DNA of 64,000 nt from Jiella soli (GTDB taxonomy: Bacteria; Pseudomonadota; Alphaproteobacteria; Rhizobiales; Rhizobiaceae). The notes beneath the pieces were generated by a model. It had not been told where the DNA came from. It saw nothing but the letters and a program-made list of their open reading frames with translations, and did no database searches. Numbering within the stretch: position 1 is the first letter of the stretch; each line of letters opens with the position of its first letter. Below are positions 42,317 to 51,478 of this stretch, one piece after another. Both the position numbers and the translations under genes were made by a program. Where the stretch lies: assembly GCF_020615385.1 (NCBI RefSeq), contig NZ_JAJAVB010000032.1, positions 1-64,000 on the forward strand, read 5' to 3'.

Positions 42317-43363
42317 ATGAGTCAGATGGAGGGCTCCGCCGCCAAGACGGGGAGCCTCGACCTGATCGGCATCGCCGGCGCCATCAAGCGCCGGGGCGAC
42401 CTCATCCAGAAGCTGTCCGCCCTGGCGACGCTGGTGATTCTTGTCGCCGCCTTCTCATTCGTCAACGGCGCCTTCCTGTCGTCCGCCAATGCGATGACCA
42501 TCCTGCTGCAAACGGCGGTGATCGGCCTTCTCGGCCTCGGCATGACCGTGGTGATCATCACCGGCGGCATCGATTTGTCGGTCGGTTCGGTTCTGGCGCT
42601 GTCGGGCGTTTGCGCCGGGCTTCTGGTGAAGGCGGGACTGCCTGTGTCGGTCGGCTTCCTCGGCGGCGTCGCGGTCGGCACCTTCTGCGGCTTTTTGAAC
42701 GGACTCGTCGTCACCAAGCTGAAGATCACGCCCTTCATCGCGACGCTCGGCATGATGCTGATCGCCCGCGGCGTCGCGCTGCAGATCACCGGGGCGGCGC
42801 CGGTCTCGCAGCTCGGCGAGAGCTTCGGCCTGCTCGGCAATGGCGCCTTGTTCCGGGTCGTCGAGCGGGCGCCGAACGGCTTTCCGCGCGTCATCTTTCC
42901 CGGCATCCCCTATCCGGCGATCCTGCTTCTCGTCGCGGCCCTCGTCATCGCCTTCGTCCTGCACAAGCGCGGCGTCGGGCGGCATGTCTACGCCGTCGGG
43001 TCGAACGAGGAGGCGGCGCATCTGTCTGGCGTCAGCGTCTGGCGCACCAAGCTCTTCGCCTATTCGCTGTCCGGCTTCATGGCCGGGCTCGCCGGCCTCG
43101 TCCTGATGTCGCGGCTCGTCACCGCGCAGCCGAGCGAAGGCGTCATGGCCGAGCTCGACGCGATCGCGGCCGCCGTCATCGGCGGTGCCTCGCTGATGGG
43201 CGGTTCGGGCACGATCTCGGGGACGATGATCGGCGCGTTCATCATCGGCATCCTGCGCAACGGGCTGAACATGGCCGGGGTGTCGTCCTTCATCCAGCAG
43301 ATCGTCATCGGCTGCGTCGTCATCGGTGCCGTCTATGTCGATCAGCTGCGCAACCGGCGGTGA
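42317..43363 (+). CDS. Sugar ABC permease (RbsC-like)
   Basis: A 348-residue permease with about nine helices. Family blocks: ILLQTAVIGLLGLGMTVVIITGGIDLSVGSVLAL, ITPFIATLGMMLIARGVAL, VYAVGSNEEAAHLSGV and GGASLMGGSGTISGTMIGAFIIGILRNGLNM. ATG 42317 is preceded by CGGGAGGATCGG. It precedes its SBP and ATPase, an unusual permease-first order. Confidence 0.95.
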   Translation: MSQMEGSAAKTGSLDLIGIAGAIKRRGDLIQKLSALATLVILVAAFSFVNGAFLSSANAMTILLQTAVIGLLGLGMTVVIITGGIDLSVGSVLALSGVCAGLLVKAGLPVSVGFLGGVAVGTFCGFLNGLVVTKLKITPFIATLGMMLIARGVALQITGAAPVSQLGESFGLLGNGALFRVVERAPNGFPRVIFPGIPYPAILLLVAALVIAFVLHKRGVGRHVYAVGSNEEAAHLSGVSVWRTKLFAYSLSGFMAGLAGLVLMSRLVTAQPSEGVMAELDAIAAAVIGGASLMGGSGTISGTMIGAFIIGILRNGLNMAGVSSFIQQIVIGCVVIGAVYVDQLRNRR

Positions 43364-43441
43364 CGCGGCGCGGGAGGCGCCATGCACCGCTTCCAACATG
43401 AATCGAACGGCCGAGGCGGCCGGATAACGGGAGGAATGCAT

Positions 43442-44392
43442 ATGAATTCGATTGGAAAATGGGCGGCTGCGACCATCCTGGCGGGTGTCGCGACGGCCTT
43501 CGCCGGGGCGGCTTCGGCGCAAGAGATCGCCGTCATCGTCAAGACCAATTCGTCGAACTTCTGGCAGAACGTCAACAAGGGCGCGTCCGCCGCGATCAAG
43601 AAGCACGACGGCTATACGATGAGCTTCGACGGACCGGCGACGGAATCGGCGATCTCCGACGAGGTCAATCTCGTCGAGAACGCGATCAATCGCGGCGTGA
43701 AGGGCATTGTGCTCGCTCCGTCGGACCCCGAAGCGCTGATCCCGCCGGTGAAGCGCGCCTATGAGAACGGCATTCCGGTGGTGATCATCGACAGCCTGCT
43801 CGCCGAAAGCGGCAAGGAATATTACCAGTCGTTCCTCTCGACCGACAACAAGGCGGCCGGCGAGGCGATGGCCAAGGAGATGATCGATCGCGTCGGCAAG
43901 ACCGGCAACATCGCCGTCATGTCCTATGTGCCGGGCGTCGGCTCCGAGATCGGCCGGGTCGGCGGCTTCAAGGACTATATCGAGAAGAACTCGGACCTGA
44001 AGATCGTCTCGACGCTCTACTCCCAGTCCCAGATGGCGACGGCGCTGAACCAGACGACGGACACGCTGGCCGCCAATCCTGATCTGAAGGGCATCTTCGG
44101 CGCCAACGAGCCGACCGCCGTCGGCATGGGCCGCGCGATCGAGCAGGCCGGCAAGAAGGGGCAGATCGTCGCCCTCGGCTTCGACGGCAATGCGGACCTT
44201 CAGGCCATGATCAAGGACGGGACCCTCGACGCCATCGCCGTCCAGGGCTCCTACCAGATGGGCGAAAAGGGCGTCGACACCGTGATCGATCTGATCGAGG
44301 GCAAGACTGTCGAGCCCTATGTCAACACCGGCGTCGTCATCGTCACCAAGGACAATATCGACAGCCCGGAAGCCCAGAACGTCCTCTACTGA
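43442..44392 (+). CDS. Sugar ABC substrate-binding protein (RbsB-like)
   Basis: A 316-residue periplasmic protein. Signal peptide KWAAATILAGVATAFAGAASAQ, then IAVIVKTNSSNFWQNVNKGA, RGVKGIVLAPSDPEALIP, GIPVVIIDS, STDNKAAGEAMAKEMI and GFDGNADLQAMIKDGTLDAIAVQ. Ligand class is sugar or polyol. ATG 43442 is spaced better from GGGAGG than ATG 43436. A hairpin follows the gene. Confidence 0.93.
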   Translation: MNSIGKWAAATILAGVATAFAGAASAQEIAVIVKTNSSNFWQNVNKGASAAIKKHDGYTMSFDGPATESAISDEVNLVENAINRGVKGIVLAPSDPEALIPPVKRAYENGIPVVIIDSLLAESGKEYYQSFLSTDNKAAGEAMAKEMIDRVGKTGNIAVMSYVPGVGSEIGRVGGFKDYIEKNSDLKIVSTLYSQSQMATALNQTTDTLAANPDLKGIFGANEPTAVGMGRAIEQAGKKGQIVALGFDGNADLQAMIKDGTLDAIAVQGSYQMGEKGVDTVIDLIEGKTVEPYVNTGVVIVTKDNIDSPEAQNVLY

Positions 44393-44412
44393 GCGGACGT
44401 TTCCACGAAGAT

Positions 44413-44440
44413 CGCGGGCGGCGCAGCAGCGCCGGCCGCG
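44413..44440. repeat. Hairpin downstream of the sugar SBP gene
   Basis: CGCGG-GC-GGCGC-AGCA-GCGCC-GG-CCGCG folds into two 5-bp stems around a 2x2 internal loop. No T run follows. Its place after the SBP and before the ATPase mirrors 30889 and 53827. Confidence 0.65.
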
Positions 44441-44508
44441 ACCCGCCCCTGGCCGCCCGGCCGCCGAGGCGACGCGGCCGGCGCCTGTCGATCAACCGAG
44501 GCAGCAGC

Positions 44509-45282
44509 ATGCAGAACGCGCAGCCACCGCTCGTCGAGATGCGGCACATCTCCAAGCATTTCGGCGGCCTCCAGGCCGTCAAGGACGTCTCGCTGTCGCT
44601 TCATGCCGGAGAGGTCGTCGGCGTGCTCGGCCACAACGGCGCGGGAAAGTCCTGCCTGATGCGGATACTGTCCGGTGCGATGGCCGCCTCATCCGGTGAG
44701 ATCCGCCTCGGCGGCGAAGCGGTCGACATTCCGACGCCGTCGGCGGCTCGGGAGCTCGGCATCGAGACCATCTATCAGACGCTGGCGCTCGCCGATCATC
44801 TCGACGCGCCGGCGAACCTCTTTCTCGGCCGCGAACTGAAGACGCGCTTCGGCAATCTCGACAAGAAGCGCATGCTGCGCGAGGCCGAGGCGGTGCTTCA
44901 TCGGCTCAACCCGAACTTCAAGAACCTGACCGTGCCGGTCAGCGCCATGTCGGGCGGCCAGCGCCAGGTGATCGCGATCGCCCGGGCGATCTATTTTGAC
45001 GTGAAGGTGCTGATCATGGACGAGCCGACCGCGGCACTCGGACCGTCGGAAACCGAGATGGTGTCGGGCCTCGTGGAGAAGCTGCGCGCCGACGGCATCG
45101 GCATCCTGCTGGTCTGCCACGACATGCACGACGTCTTCCGGCTGTGCGACCGGGTGATGGTGATGAACAATGGCAGGAATGTCGGCGACTACGCCATTGA
45201 GCAGGTGTCGAAGGACGACGTCCTCAGCCTGATCATCAAGGGCGAACTGCCCGCGGACTGGAGCGACCGCCGTGCAGCGTGA
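44509..45282 (+). CDS. Sugar ABC ATP-binding protein, single-domain (FrcA-like)
   Basis: A 257-residue ATPase with one nucleotide-binding domain, half the length of RbsA. Walker A GHNGAGKSC, Q-loop IYQTLALADHLDAPANLFLG, signature MSGGQRQVIAIARA, Walker B VLIMDEPTAALGP and CHDMHDVF. Single-domain forms such as FrcA work as homodimers. It overlaps or nearly overlaps the dehydrogenase gene. Confidence 0.93.
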   Translation: MQNAQPPLVEMRHISKHFGGLQAVKDVSLSLHAGEVVGVLGHNGAGKSCLMRILSGAMAASSGEIRLGGEAVDIPTPSAARELGIETIYQTLALADHLDAPANLFLGRELKTRFGNLDKKRMLREAEAVLHRLNPNFKNLTVPVSAMSGGQRQVIAIARAIYFDVKVLIMDEPTAALGPSETEMVSGLVEKLRADGIGILLVCHDMHDVFRLCDRVMVMNNGRNVGDYAIEQVSKDDVLSLIIKGELPADWSDRRAA

Positions 45283-45322
45283 GGTGAAGACAGGCGCGAC
45301 CACGGGGCTGGGCGCAGCGACG

Positions 45323-46333
45323 ATGCGGGCCCTCGTCGTCGAGGCGCCGGGCCGGCTGCGGCTCGACGAACGGCTGCGGCCGGAGAGCGCGCCGGAGGGC
45401 TGGGTGCTCGTCGACATCGCCAGGGTCGGCATCTGCGGCACCGACTACCACATCCTCGAAGGCAACCAGCCCTTTTTCGACTATCCGCGCGTCATCGGCC
45501 ACGAACTGAGCGGGCGCGTCGCCGAGGACAAGAGCGGCTTTTCCCGCGGCGAGCTCGTCACCATCAACCCCTACGTCTCCTGCGGCCGATGCCGGGCCTG
45601 CCTGCGTGGCAAGCCGAACTGCTGCACGAAGATCGCGGTCCTCGGGGTCCACCGGGACGGCGGCCTCACCGAGCGGATCGCGGTCCCCGCGCAAAACCTC
45701 TATCGCGCCGACGGCCTCACGCCGGACCAGGCGGCGATGGTCGAGTTCCTGGCGATCGGCGCCCATGCGGTGCGCCGGTCCGGGCTCACGGGTGCGGACT
45801 GCGTGCTGGTCGTGGGCCTCGGCCCGATCGGGCTTGGGACGGCGCTCTTTGCGCAGGCGCGCGGGGCGGAGGTTCATATCCTCGACGCCAACGCCGAGCG
45901 GCTGGCCAGGCTCCAGCGCGATTTCGGTTTTGCCAACACTCACGCTCTGGACGATGGGCCCGAGGTTCTGATGGCCGCGACGGGCGGGGACGGCTTCGAC
46001 GTCGTCTTCGACGCGACCGGAAGCGCCCGCGCGATCGAGGCGGGCTTCGCCCTTGTCGGCCATGGCGGCACCTACGTCCTCGTCAGCGTCGTGAAGGACA
46101 AGATCAGCTTCCTCGACCCGGAGTTCCACAAGCGCGAGACGACGCTGATGGGCAGCCGCAATGCGACGCGGGAAGACTTCGAGACCGTGAAGGCCGCGCT
46201 CGCCGACGGCACGATCGATTCCTCGAAGCTGAAGACCCACGCCGCGGCGCTCCGTGACGTGGTGGAGGCGCTCTCCGGATGGAGCGCCGATCGCCGCGAC
46301 ATCGTCAAGGCGATCGTCACCGTCGCCGACTGA
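45323..46333 (+). CDS. Zinc-dependent alcohol/polyol dehydrogenase
   Basis: A 336-residue medium-chain dehydrogenase. Catalytic zinc ligands: Cys in GICGTDYH and His-Glu in IGHELSG. Structural zinc cysteines: CGRCRACLRGKPNC. NAD site: VVGLGPIGLG. Close to sorbitol, galactitol and threonine dehydrogenases, so it likely oxidises the sugar or polyol imported by the ABC system. ATG 45323 gives the family start MRALVVEAPGRL; a GTG at 45272 that overlaps the ATPase stop is an alternative. Confidence 0.9.
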   Translation: MRALVVEAPGRLRLDERLRPESAPEGWVLVDIARVGICGTDYHILEGNQPFFDYPRVIGHELSGRVAEDKSGFSRGELVTINPYVSCGRCRACLRGKPNCCTKIAVLGVHRDGGLTERIAVPAQNLYRADGLTPDQAAMVEFLAIGAHAVRRSGLTGADCVLVVGLGPIGLGTALFAQARGAEVHILDANAERLARLQRDFGFANTHALDDGPEVLMAATGGDGFDVVFDATGSARAIEAGFALVGHGGTYVLVSVVKDKISFLDPEFHKRETTLMGSRNATREDFETVKAALADGTIDSSKLKTHAAALRDVVEALSGWSADRRDIVKAIVTVAD

Positions 46334-46432
46334 GCCCAGGTCCAGCGATGGGACGGGACCCGGCGCCTTCGCGGTCCCGTCGTGGCCGAAGCACTCCGCC
46401 TGACGGGCACGGCCTGAAAACTTGATCGCCGG

Positions 46433-47128
46433 CTATTCGGCCGCGTTGGACAGGCTCCAGCGGGCGAGCAGATTGTGCGAGACCGTCTCCAGATGCGCCT
46501 GCATGCCCTGCCGGGCCCGGGTCGGATCACGCCGCAGCAGCGCCTCCACCACCACGGCGTGCTCCTGGCAGTAGCGCTGGCGGCGTTCCTCGGAGAACGA
46601 CCGCTTCTTCATCTCGAACCAGGGGGATTGGTTTCTCAGGATGCGCAGGAGTTCGTGCAGTTCCTTCAGGAGCTGGTTGCGCGCGCCTGCGAAGACGCGG
46701 TGGTGGAACTCAGCGTCCCAATCCTCGAACTCCGGCATGTCCACCGCCGCCACGGCGCGCTGATGCGCCTCCTCGAGCGCCTGCAGCTCGCTGGCGCTGG
46801 CATTGGTGGCGGCGAGCGCGGCGGCGGTCGGCTCGACCAGGAGCCGCAATTCCATGATGTCGGCGGGGCTGGCCCCCATCATCCGCTGGGCGACCGCCAC
46901 GAGAGCGTCCGGCCGCGTGGACGCGACGAAGGTTCCGGACCCGCCGCGCCTGTTCAGGGTGCCGTCTTCCTCCAGGAGCGCCATGGCCCGCCGGACCGTG
47001 TTGCGTGCGACGCCGAACTGCTGCGACAGGTCGCGCTCGGCCGGGATCCGGCTGCCGTCCGCCCATTCGCCCGACAGGATCCGCTGCCTGAGCATCCGGG
47101 CGACTTCGTCTGCAACGATCCGTGGCAT
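46433..47128 (-). CDS. GntR-family regulator, FCD type
   Basis: A 231-residue regulator with a winged helix (ADEVARMLRQRILSGEWADGSRIPAERDLSQQFGVARNTVRRAM, RRGGSGTFV) and an FCD domain (DWDAEFHHRVFAGA, EHAVVVEALLRRD, MQAHLETVSHN). It belongs to the LldR/PdhR-like group. It is divergent from the 15-kb operon at 47399 and is its probable regulator. Confidence 0.9.
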   Translation of the reverse strand: MPRIVADEVARMLRQRILSGEWADGSRIPAERDLSQQFGVARNTVRRAMALLEEDGTLNRRGGSGTFVASTRPDALVAVAQRMMGASPADIMELRLLVEPTAAALAATNASASELQALEEAHQRAVAAVDMPEFEDWDAEFHHRVFAGARNQLLKELHELLRILRNQSPWFEMKKRSFSEERRQRYCQEHAVVVEALLRRDPTRARQGMQAHLETVSHNLLARWSLSNAAE

Positions 47129-47216
47129 GGGCGGTGAATGCCTCTCGTTATGATCCGGATATGAACCAGTGCCGGTTGTAGCGACCACCTTGGCAGCCTG
47201 ATTTCCCGACAGATCC

Positions 47217-47292
47217 CTTGCAAGAAGAACGTGCGGGTCGATTGCAAATTCGAGACTTTGCACGGGTGTGCCTGGAAATCAAGCAATGCAAG
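47217..47292. promoter_or_regulatory. Cluster of TTGCA half-sites in the divergent promoter region
   Basis: CTTGCAAG (47217-47224, perfect palindrome), ATTGCAAAT (47241-47249), TTTGCA (47257-47262) and AATGCAAG (47285-47292) fall within 76 bases. They stand in the 270-base region between the GntR gene and the 15-kb operon. Repeated half-sites suggest a regulator array, but GntR sites are usually different. Confidence 0.3.
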
Positions 47293-47398
47293 ATGCAGAT
47301 TTTCACAGTTAAGCCTCTTGCGCCGGTTCTTCATTCGGGTCTAGCTTGGTCTCGATGAAGCCCAAAGTGGTCCATCACCGGGGAGGAATTGGTTCACG

Positions 47399-48277
47399 AT
47401 GAAGGTCGCGGCATTCACGATCGCGGGGGAGCGGCGAGTCGGTATCGTCGACGCGAGCAGGAACACGATCGCAGCGTTCGATCTGCCGGCCGAACAGGCC
47501 GCCAGCGGCGTTCTGGCATTGATCGAGCATGGCGAGCCGGAGCGAATCCGCACGCTCGAGCCGGTCGATCTGGCGCGGGTGACGCTGGAAGCGCCGGTCC
47601 CGCGGCCGCGCCGCAACATCTTCTGCATCGGCAAGAACTATCACGAGCACGCCCACGAGTTCGCCAAGAGCGGGTTCGATTCCAGCGCCGCCAATGGCGC
47701 CGTGCCGGGGGCTCCGATCGTCTTCTCCAAGGTGCCGGAGACGGTCATCGCAACGGGCCGCGTCGTCGGAATCGACGCCCGCGTCTCGGCCGCGATCGAC
47801 TACGAGGCCGAACTCGCCGTCATCATCGGCAAGGCCGGCCGGGCCATCCGCCCGGAAGACGCCTTCGACCATGTCTGGGGCTACACCATCGTCAACGACG
47901 TCACCGCGCGCGACCTTCAGGGCCGCTACAGCCAGTGGCTGATCGGCAAGTCGCAGGACGGCTTCTGCCCGATGGGGCCGTGGGCGGTGACCAAGGACGA
48001 GGTTGATATCGCGTCGGCAGGCATTCGCTGCTTCGTCAATGGCGACCTCCGGCAGAATTCCAACACCGGGCTCCTGATCTTCGACATCCCGACGATCATC
48101 GCGACGATCTCCGCCGGCATCACGCTGCAGCCCGGAGACGTGATCGCGACGGGGACGCCCGCCGGCGTCGGCATCGGCTTCTCGCCGCCGCGCTACCTGA
48201 AGACCGGCGATGTGGTGCGGGTCGAGATCGACGGAATCGGGGCTCTGGAAAACCGCTTCGAGGAGATCGCGGCATGA
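47399..48277 (+). CDS. Fumarylacetoacetate hydrolase (FAH) family protein
   Basis: A 292-residue FAH-fold enzyme with an N-terminal alpha/beta cap (1-70) and the metal-binding barrel. RNIFCIGKNYHEHAHEF and DYEAELAVIIGKAGR supply the Glu-Glu-Asp magnesium site. VTARDLQGRYSQWLIGKSQDGFCPMGPW and PGDVIATGTPAGVG are typical. It hydrolyses or decarboxylates a beta-diketo or oxaloacetate-like acid. First gene of the 15-kb operon; overlaps the next by 4 bases. Confidence 0.93.
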   Translation: MKVAAFTIAGERRVGIVDASRNTIAAFDLPAEQAASGVLALIEHGEPERIRTLEPVDLARVTLEAPVPRPRRNIFCIGKNYHEHAHEFAKSGFDSSAANGAVPGAPIVFSKVPETVIATGRVVGIDARVSAAIDYEAELAVIIGKAGRAIRPEDAFDHVWGYTIVNDVTARDLQGRYSQWLIGKSQDGFCPMGPWAVTKDEVDIASAGIRCFVNGDLRQNSNTGLLIFDIPTIIATISAGITLQPGDVIATGTPAGVGIGFSPPRYLKTGDVVRVEIDGIGALENRFEEIAA

Positions 48278-49053
48278 CTACGGTCCAGCTCGCCGGTATC
48301 GTTGCCGAAGTGAGCGGCGAGGGCATGCCGGTCGTCCTGATCCATGGTCTCGGCGGCACCGCCAACACCTACGAGCCGCTGATGGAGGCTTTGTCCTCCT
48401 ATCGCGTCATCCGGATCGACATGCCGGGGTCGGGCCGTTCGCCGGTCCCGCACGATGCGCCGACGATCGAAAGCTTCGCTTCGGACATCGTCCGGGCGGT
48501 CCGCTCGCTCGCGGTGGAGCGGGCGCATTTCGTCGGCCATTCGCTGGGGACCATCGTCTGCCAGAAGATCGCCGCCGACAATCCGGCGCTCGTCGCCTCG
48601 CTCGCGCTCTACGGCGCGTTGACCGAGCCGCCGGAGGGGGCGCGGACCGGTCTCGGCAAGCGCGCGCAGATGGCGCGGGCAGGGGAGATGTCCGAGATCG
48701 CCGACCAGATCGTCGGGGCGACGCTCGCGCCCGGCACGCGGTCGTCGCAGCCGGCGGTTGCCGCCTTCGTGCGCGAGAGCGTGATGCGGCAGAACCCGGA
48801 AGGCTACGCCCGGACCTGCGAGGCGCTGGCCAAGGCCGAGCGCGTCGATTCCCGGTTGATCTCGGTGCCGACGCTCCTCGTCACCGGCGAGAACGATCCC
48901 GTCGCGCCCGTCGCCATGGCGCGAGAACTCGCCGATGCCATTGCCGGCGCCAGCCTTCACGTGCTGGCGCAATGCGGCCACTGGAGCCTCGTCGAGAGGC
49001 CGGCCGAATGCAGCCGCAAGCTCGTGGAGTTCCTGCGAAGGGTCGAGCGGTGA
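48274..49053 (+). CDS. Alpha/beta-hydrolase (serine type)
   Basis: A 259-residue hydrolase with oxyanion HGLGGTANTY, nucleophile GHSLGT, acid in GENDPVAP and histidine in QCGHWSLVERP. Similar to 3-oxoadipate enol-lactonase-like proteins. Coupled (ATGA) to the FAH-family gene, so the two likely act in sequence on a lactone or ester. Confidence 0.92.
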   Translation: MTTVQLAGIVAEVSGEGMPVVLIHGLGGTANTYEPLMEALSSYRVIRIDMPGSGRSPVPHDAPTIESFASDIVRAVRSLAVERAHFVGHSLGTIVCQKIAADNPALVASLALYGALTEPPEGARTGLGKRAQMARAGEMSEIADQIVGATLAPGTRSSQPAVAAFVRESVMRQNPEGYARTCEALAKAERVDSRLISVPTLLVTGENDPVAPVAMARELADAIAGASLHVLAQCGHWSLVERPAECSRKLVEFLRRVER

Positions 49054-49119
49054 GGCGAACAGATATTTGAAGCAGTGCAGTGTCGGGCGGCGTGAGCCGC
49101 AGAAGACTGGGAGGTCGGC

Positions 49120-50451
49120 ATGGCAGACAACGGACACGGATACGGCAACGGGCGCGATGGCGGCCAGACGCTGTTCACCAATGTGCGCATCCTCGATGCG
49201 ACGGGCGAATATCCCTATACGGGCGAGGTGCTCGTCCAGGGCAATCGGATCAAGCAGGTCACCCGCGGCGGCTCCAGCCGCTTCGGCAGCGGGTCTTCGT
49301 CCGGCGGCGCGACGGTGATCGACGGCATGGGCGCGACGCTGATGCCCGGCATGATCGACGCCCATCTGCATCTGTCCTGGAACAACGCGCCCGGCATCGA
49401 CCCCATCCAGATGATGGAGCTCGAGGAGCACATGCTGGTCACCATGGAGATGGCCAAGCTCGTCCTCGACGCAGGCTTCACCGGCGGCCGCGGTGCCGCC
49501 GCCGCCAAGCCGAGGCTCGACGTCGTCGCCAAGAAGTTCATCAACCAGGGCCGCTTCCCCGGGCCGCGCTATCTCGCGGCCGGTCCCGAGATCACCACCG
49601 TGGGCGGCCTCGGCGATGCCGCCCCCTCGCATATCCCGCATGAGGGGCTCAATCTCGGCCTCGTCGTCTCCGGGCCCGAGGAGGTTCGCCGCACGGTCCG
49701 AACGCTGATCAAATACGGCGTCGACTCCATCAAGCTGAACCTCTCCGGCGAGGCGATCACCGGCATGGGCGCCGAAGAAACGCCGATGTCGGAGGAAGAG
49801 GTCGCGATGGCCGTGTCCGAGGCCCGTTGCCGAAACAAGGTCGTCTCCGCTCATGCCCGCTCGTCCGGCTCGGTCAAGCAGTGCATCCGCCACGGCATCC
49901 AGAACATCTACCACGCGTCTTTCGCCGACGAAGAAGCGCTCGATATGCTCGAGGCGGTAAAGGACAAGCACTTCGTTGCGCCCGGCATCGCCTGGCTGAT
50001 CAATACCGCGCGCCATGCCGAGCAATGGGGCATCAAGCCGGGTTCGCCGGTCACGATGGAGTACGAGCGCGAGCTCGAAATGTGCGTCGAGACGATGAAG
50101 AAGATGCACCGGCGCGGCATCCGCATCTGCATCGGCGGCGACTACGGCTTCGCTTGGACCCCGCAGGGGACCAACGCCAAGGACATCCAGACCTTCGTCG
50201 AGATGCTCGGCTTTTCGCCGATGGAGGCGATCATGGCTGCCACCAAGTATGGCGGCGAGATCATGTGCATGGGCGACGAGCTCGGCATGATCAAGGAGGG
50301 CTACCTCGCCGACATGATCCTCGTCGATGGCGATCCGATCGCCAATGTCCGGATCCTGCAGGAGAAGGACCGGCTGCTCGCCATCATGAAGGACGGCCAG
50401 TTCCACAAGCGGCCGCAGCTGCAGGAGCAGCGCCGCCGGCTGACGGCCTGA
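49120..50451 (+). CDS. Metal-dependent amidohydrolase
   Basis: A 443-residue amidohydrolase-superfamily enzyme. GMIDAHLHLSW carries the HxH pair, VVSAHARSSGSVKQCI and YHASFADEEA supply later histidines, and IGGDYGFAW the catalytic Asp region. Its N-terminal strand cap and C-terminal return (MILVDGDPIANVRIL) are complete. It would cleave a cyclic or linear amide or ester. The N-terminal Gly-rich 15 residues look disordered. Confidence 0.92.
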   Translation: MADNGHGYGNGRDGGQTLFTNVRILDATGEYPYTGEVLVQGNRIKQVTRGGSSRFGSGSSSGGATVIDGMGATLMPGMIDAHLHLSWNNAPGIDPIQMMELEEHMLVTMEMAKLVLDAGFTGGRGAAAAKPRLDVVAKKFINQGRFPGPRYLAAGPEITTVGGLGDAAPSHIPHEGLNLGLVVSGPEEVRRTVRTLIKYGVDSIKLNLSGEAITGMGAEETPMSEEEVAMAVSEARCRNKVVSAHARSSGSVKQCIRHGIQNIYHASFADEEALDMLEAVKDKHFVAPGIAWLINTARHAEQWGIKPGSPVTMEYERELEMCVETMKKMHRRGIRICIGGDYGFAWTPQGTNAKDIQTFVEMLGFSPMEAIMAATKYGGEIMCMGDELGMIKEGYLADMILVDGDPIANVRILQEKDRLLAIMKDGQFHKRPQLQEQRRRLTA

Positions 50452-50479
50452 TGCCGGCGAGCGGCGGCGGGAGCCCGAC

Positions 50480-51478
50480 ATGAAGCACCCGATTTCAGTC
50501 CTGGCGATCGCCCTCGCGGCCGCGCTGGTCCTGTGGCTGTTCCTCGCCGTCTGGCCGGACTGGCTGGTCGACCTCATCGGTGCGAAGAAGGTCTTCACCA
50601 TCACGATCTTCAACGGCGTGACGGTCGCCGGGCTCTACTTCCTGGTCGCGAGCGGCTTCACGCTCGTCTTCGGCCTGATGCGCAACGTCAATCTGGCGCA
50701 TGGCTCGCTCTACCTCTTCGGGGCCTATATCGGCTGGGAAGTCGCCAATCTTACCGGCATCTGGCTGTTCGGCGTCGCCGCCGGCTTCCTGGCCGGCGCG
50801 GTGATCGGCATCCTGCTCCAGCTCCTGGTGTTTCGCCGGATGGAGGGCGACGACCTCCGCCAGACCCTGGTGACCATCGGCATCTCGATCGTCGCAGCCG
50901 ACCTGATGCTGGCGGTCTGGTCGGGCGGTACCTACCAGTTCTCGATCCCCGACTGGCTGAACGGCGCGGTGAAGACCCCGATCGTTACCTTCGTCCGCTC
51001 GAACGGGTCGGAAGTCTTCATGATGTACCCGTTCTACCGGCTCGTGGTCCTCGCCGCGGCCGTCGCGATCGGCATCGCGCTCTGGCTGATCCTCAACAAG
51101 ACGCGGGTCGGCATGATGATCCGCGCCGGGGTCGACGATCGGGCGATGCTGTCGGCAACCGGGGTGAATGTCCATCTGGTCTTCGCCGCGGTGTTCGCGA
51201 TCGGCGCGGGGCTCGCCGGCTTTGCCGGGGTCGTCGGGGGCAGCGCGCTGTCCATCGCGCCGGGCGAGGACGTGCGCTATCTCCTCGCATCGCTCGTCGT
51301 CGTCATCGTCGGCGGCATGGGATCGGTGACCGGCGCCGCGGTCGGCGCTCTCCTCATCGGCCTCGCCGAGCAGATCGGCCTCGCCTATTTCCCGACCTAC
51401 GGCGTCGTCCTCACCTTCGTCATCATGGTGGTCGTGCTCGCGGTCCGGCCGCAGGGCCTGATGGGGAGGACGGCATGA
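50480..51478 (+). CDS. Liv-type ABC permease (LivH family)
   Basis: A 332-residue permease with an extra N-terminal helix (LAIALAAALVLWLFLAV) before the LivH core: VTVAGLYFLVASGFTLVFGLMRNVNLAHGSLYLFGAY and VGGMGSVTGAAVGALLIG. Longer by about 40 residues than the two other LivH copies in the window. It overlaps the LivM start by 4 bases. Confidence 0.93.
   Translation: MKHPISVLAIALAAALVLWLFLAVWPDWLVDLIGAKKVFTITIFNGVTVAGLYFLVASGFTLVFGLMRNVNLAHGSLYLFGAYIGWEVANLTGIWLFGVAAGFLAGAVIGILLQLLVFRRMEGDDLRQTLVTIGISIVAADLMLAVWSGGTYQFSIPDWLNGAVKTPIVTFVRSNGSEVFMMYPFYRLVVLAAAVAIGIALWLILNKTRVGMMIRAGVDDRAMLSATGVNVHLVFAAVFAIGAGLAGFAGVVGGSALSIAPGEDVRYLLASLVVVIVGGMGSVTGAAVGALLIGLAEQIGLAYFPTYGVVLTFVIMVVVLAVRPQGLMGRTA

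Noticed and set aside
42455-43606. A 383-codon minus-strand frame over the RbsC-like permease
   Set aside because: Charged repetitive translation typical of the antisense of hydrophobic permease genes.
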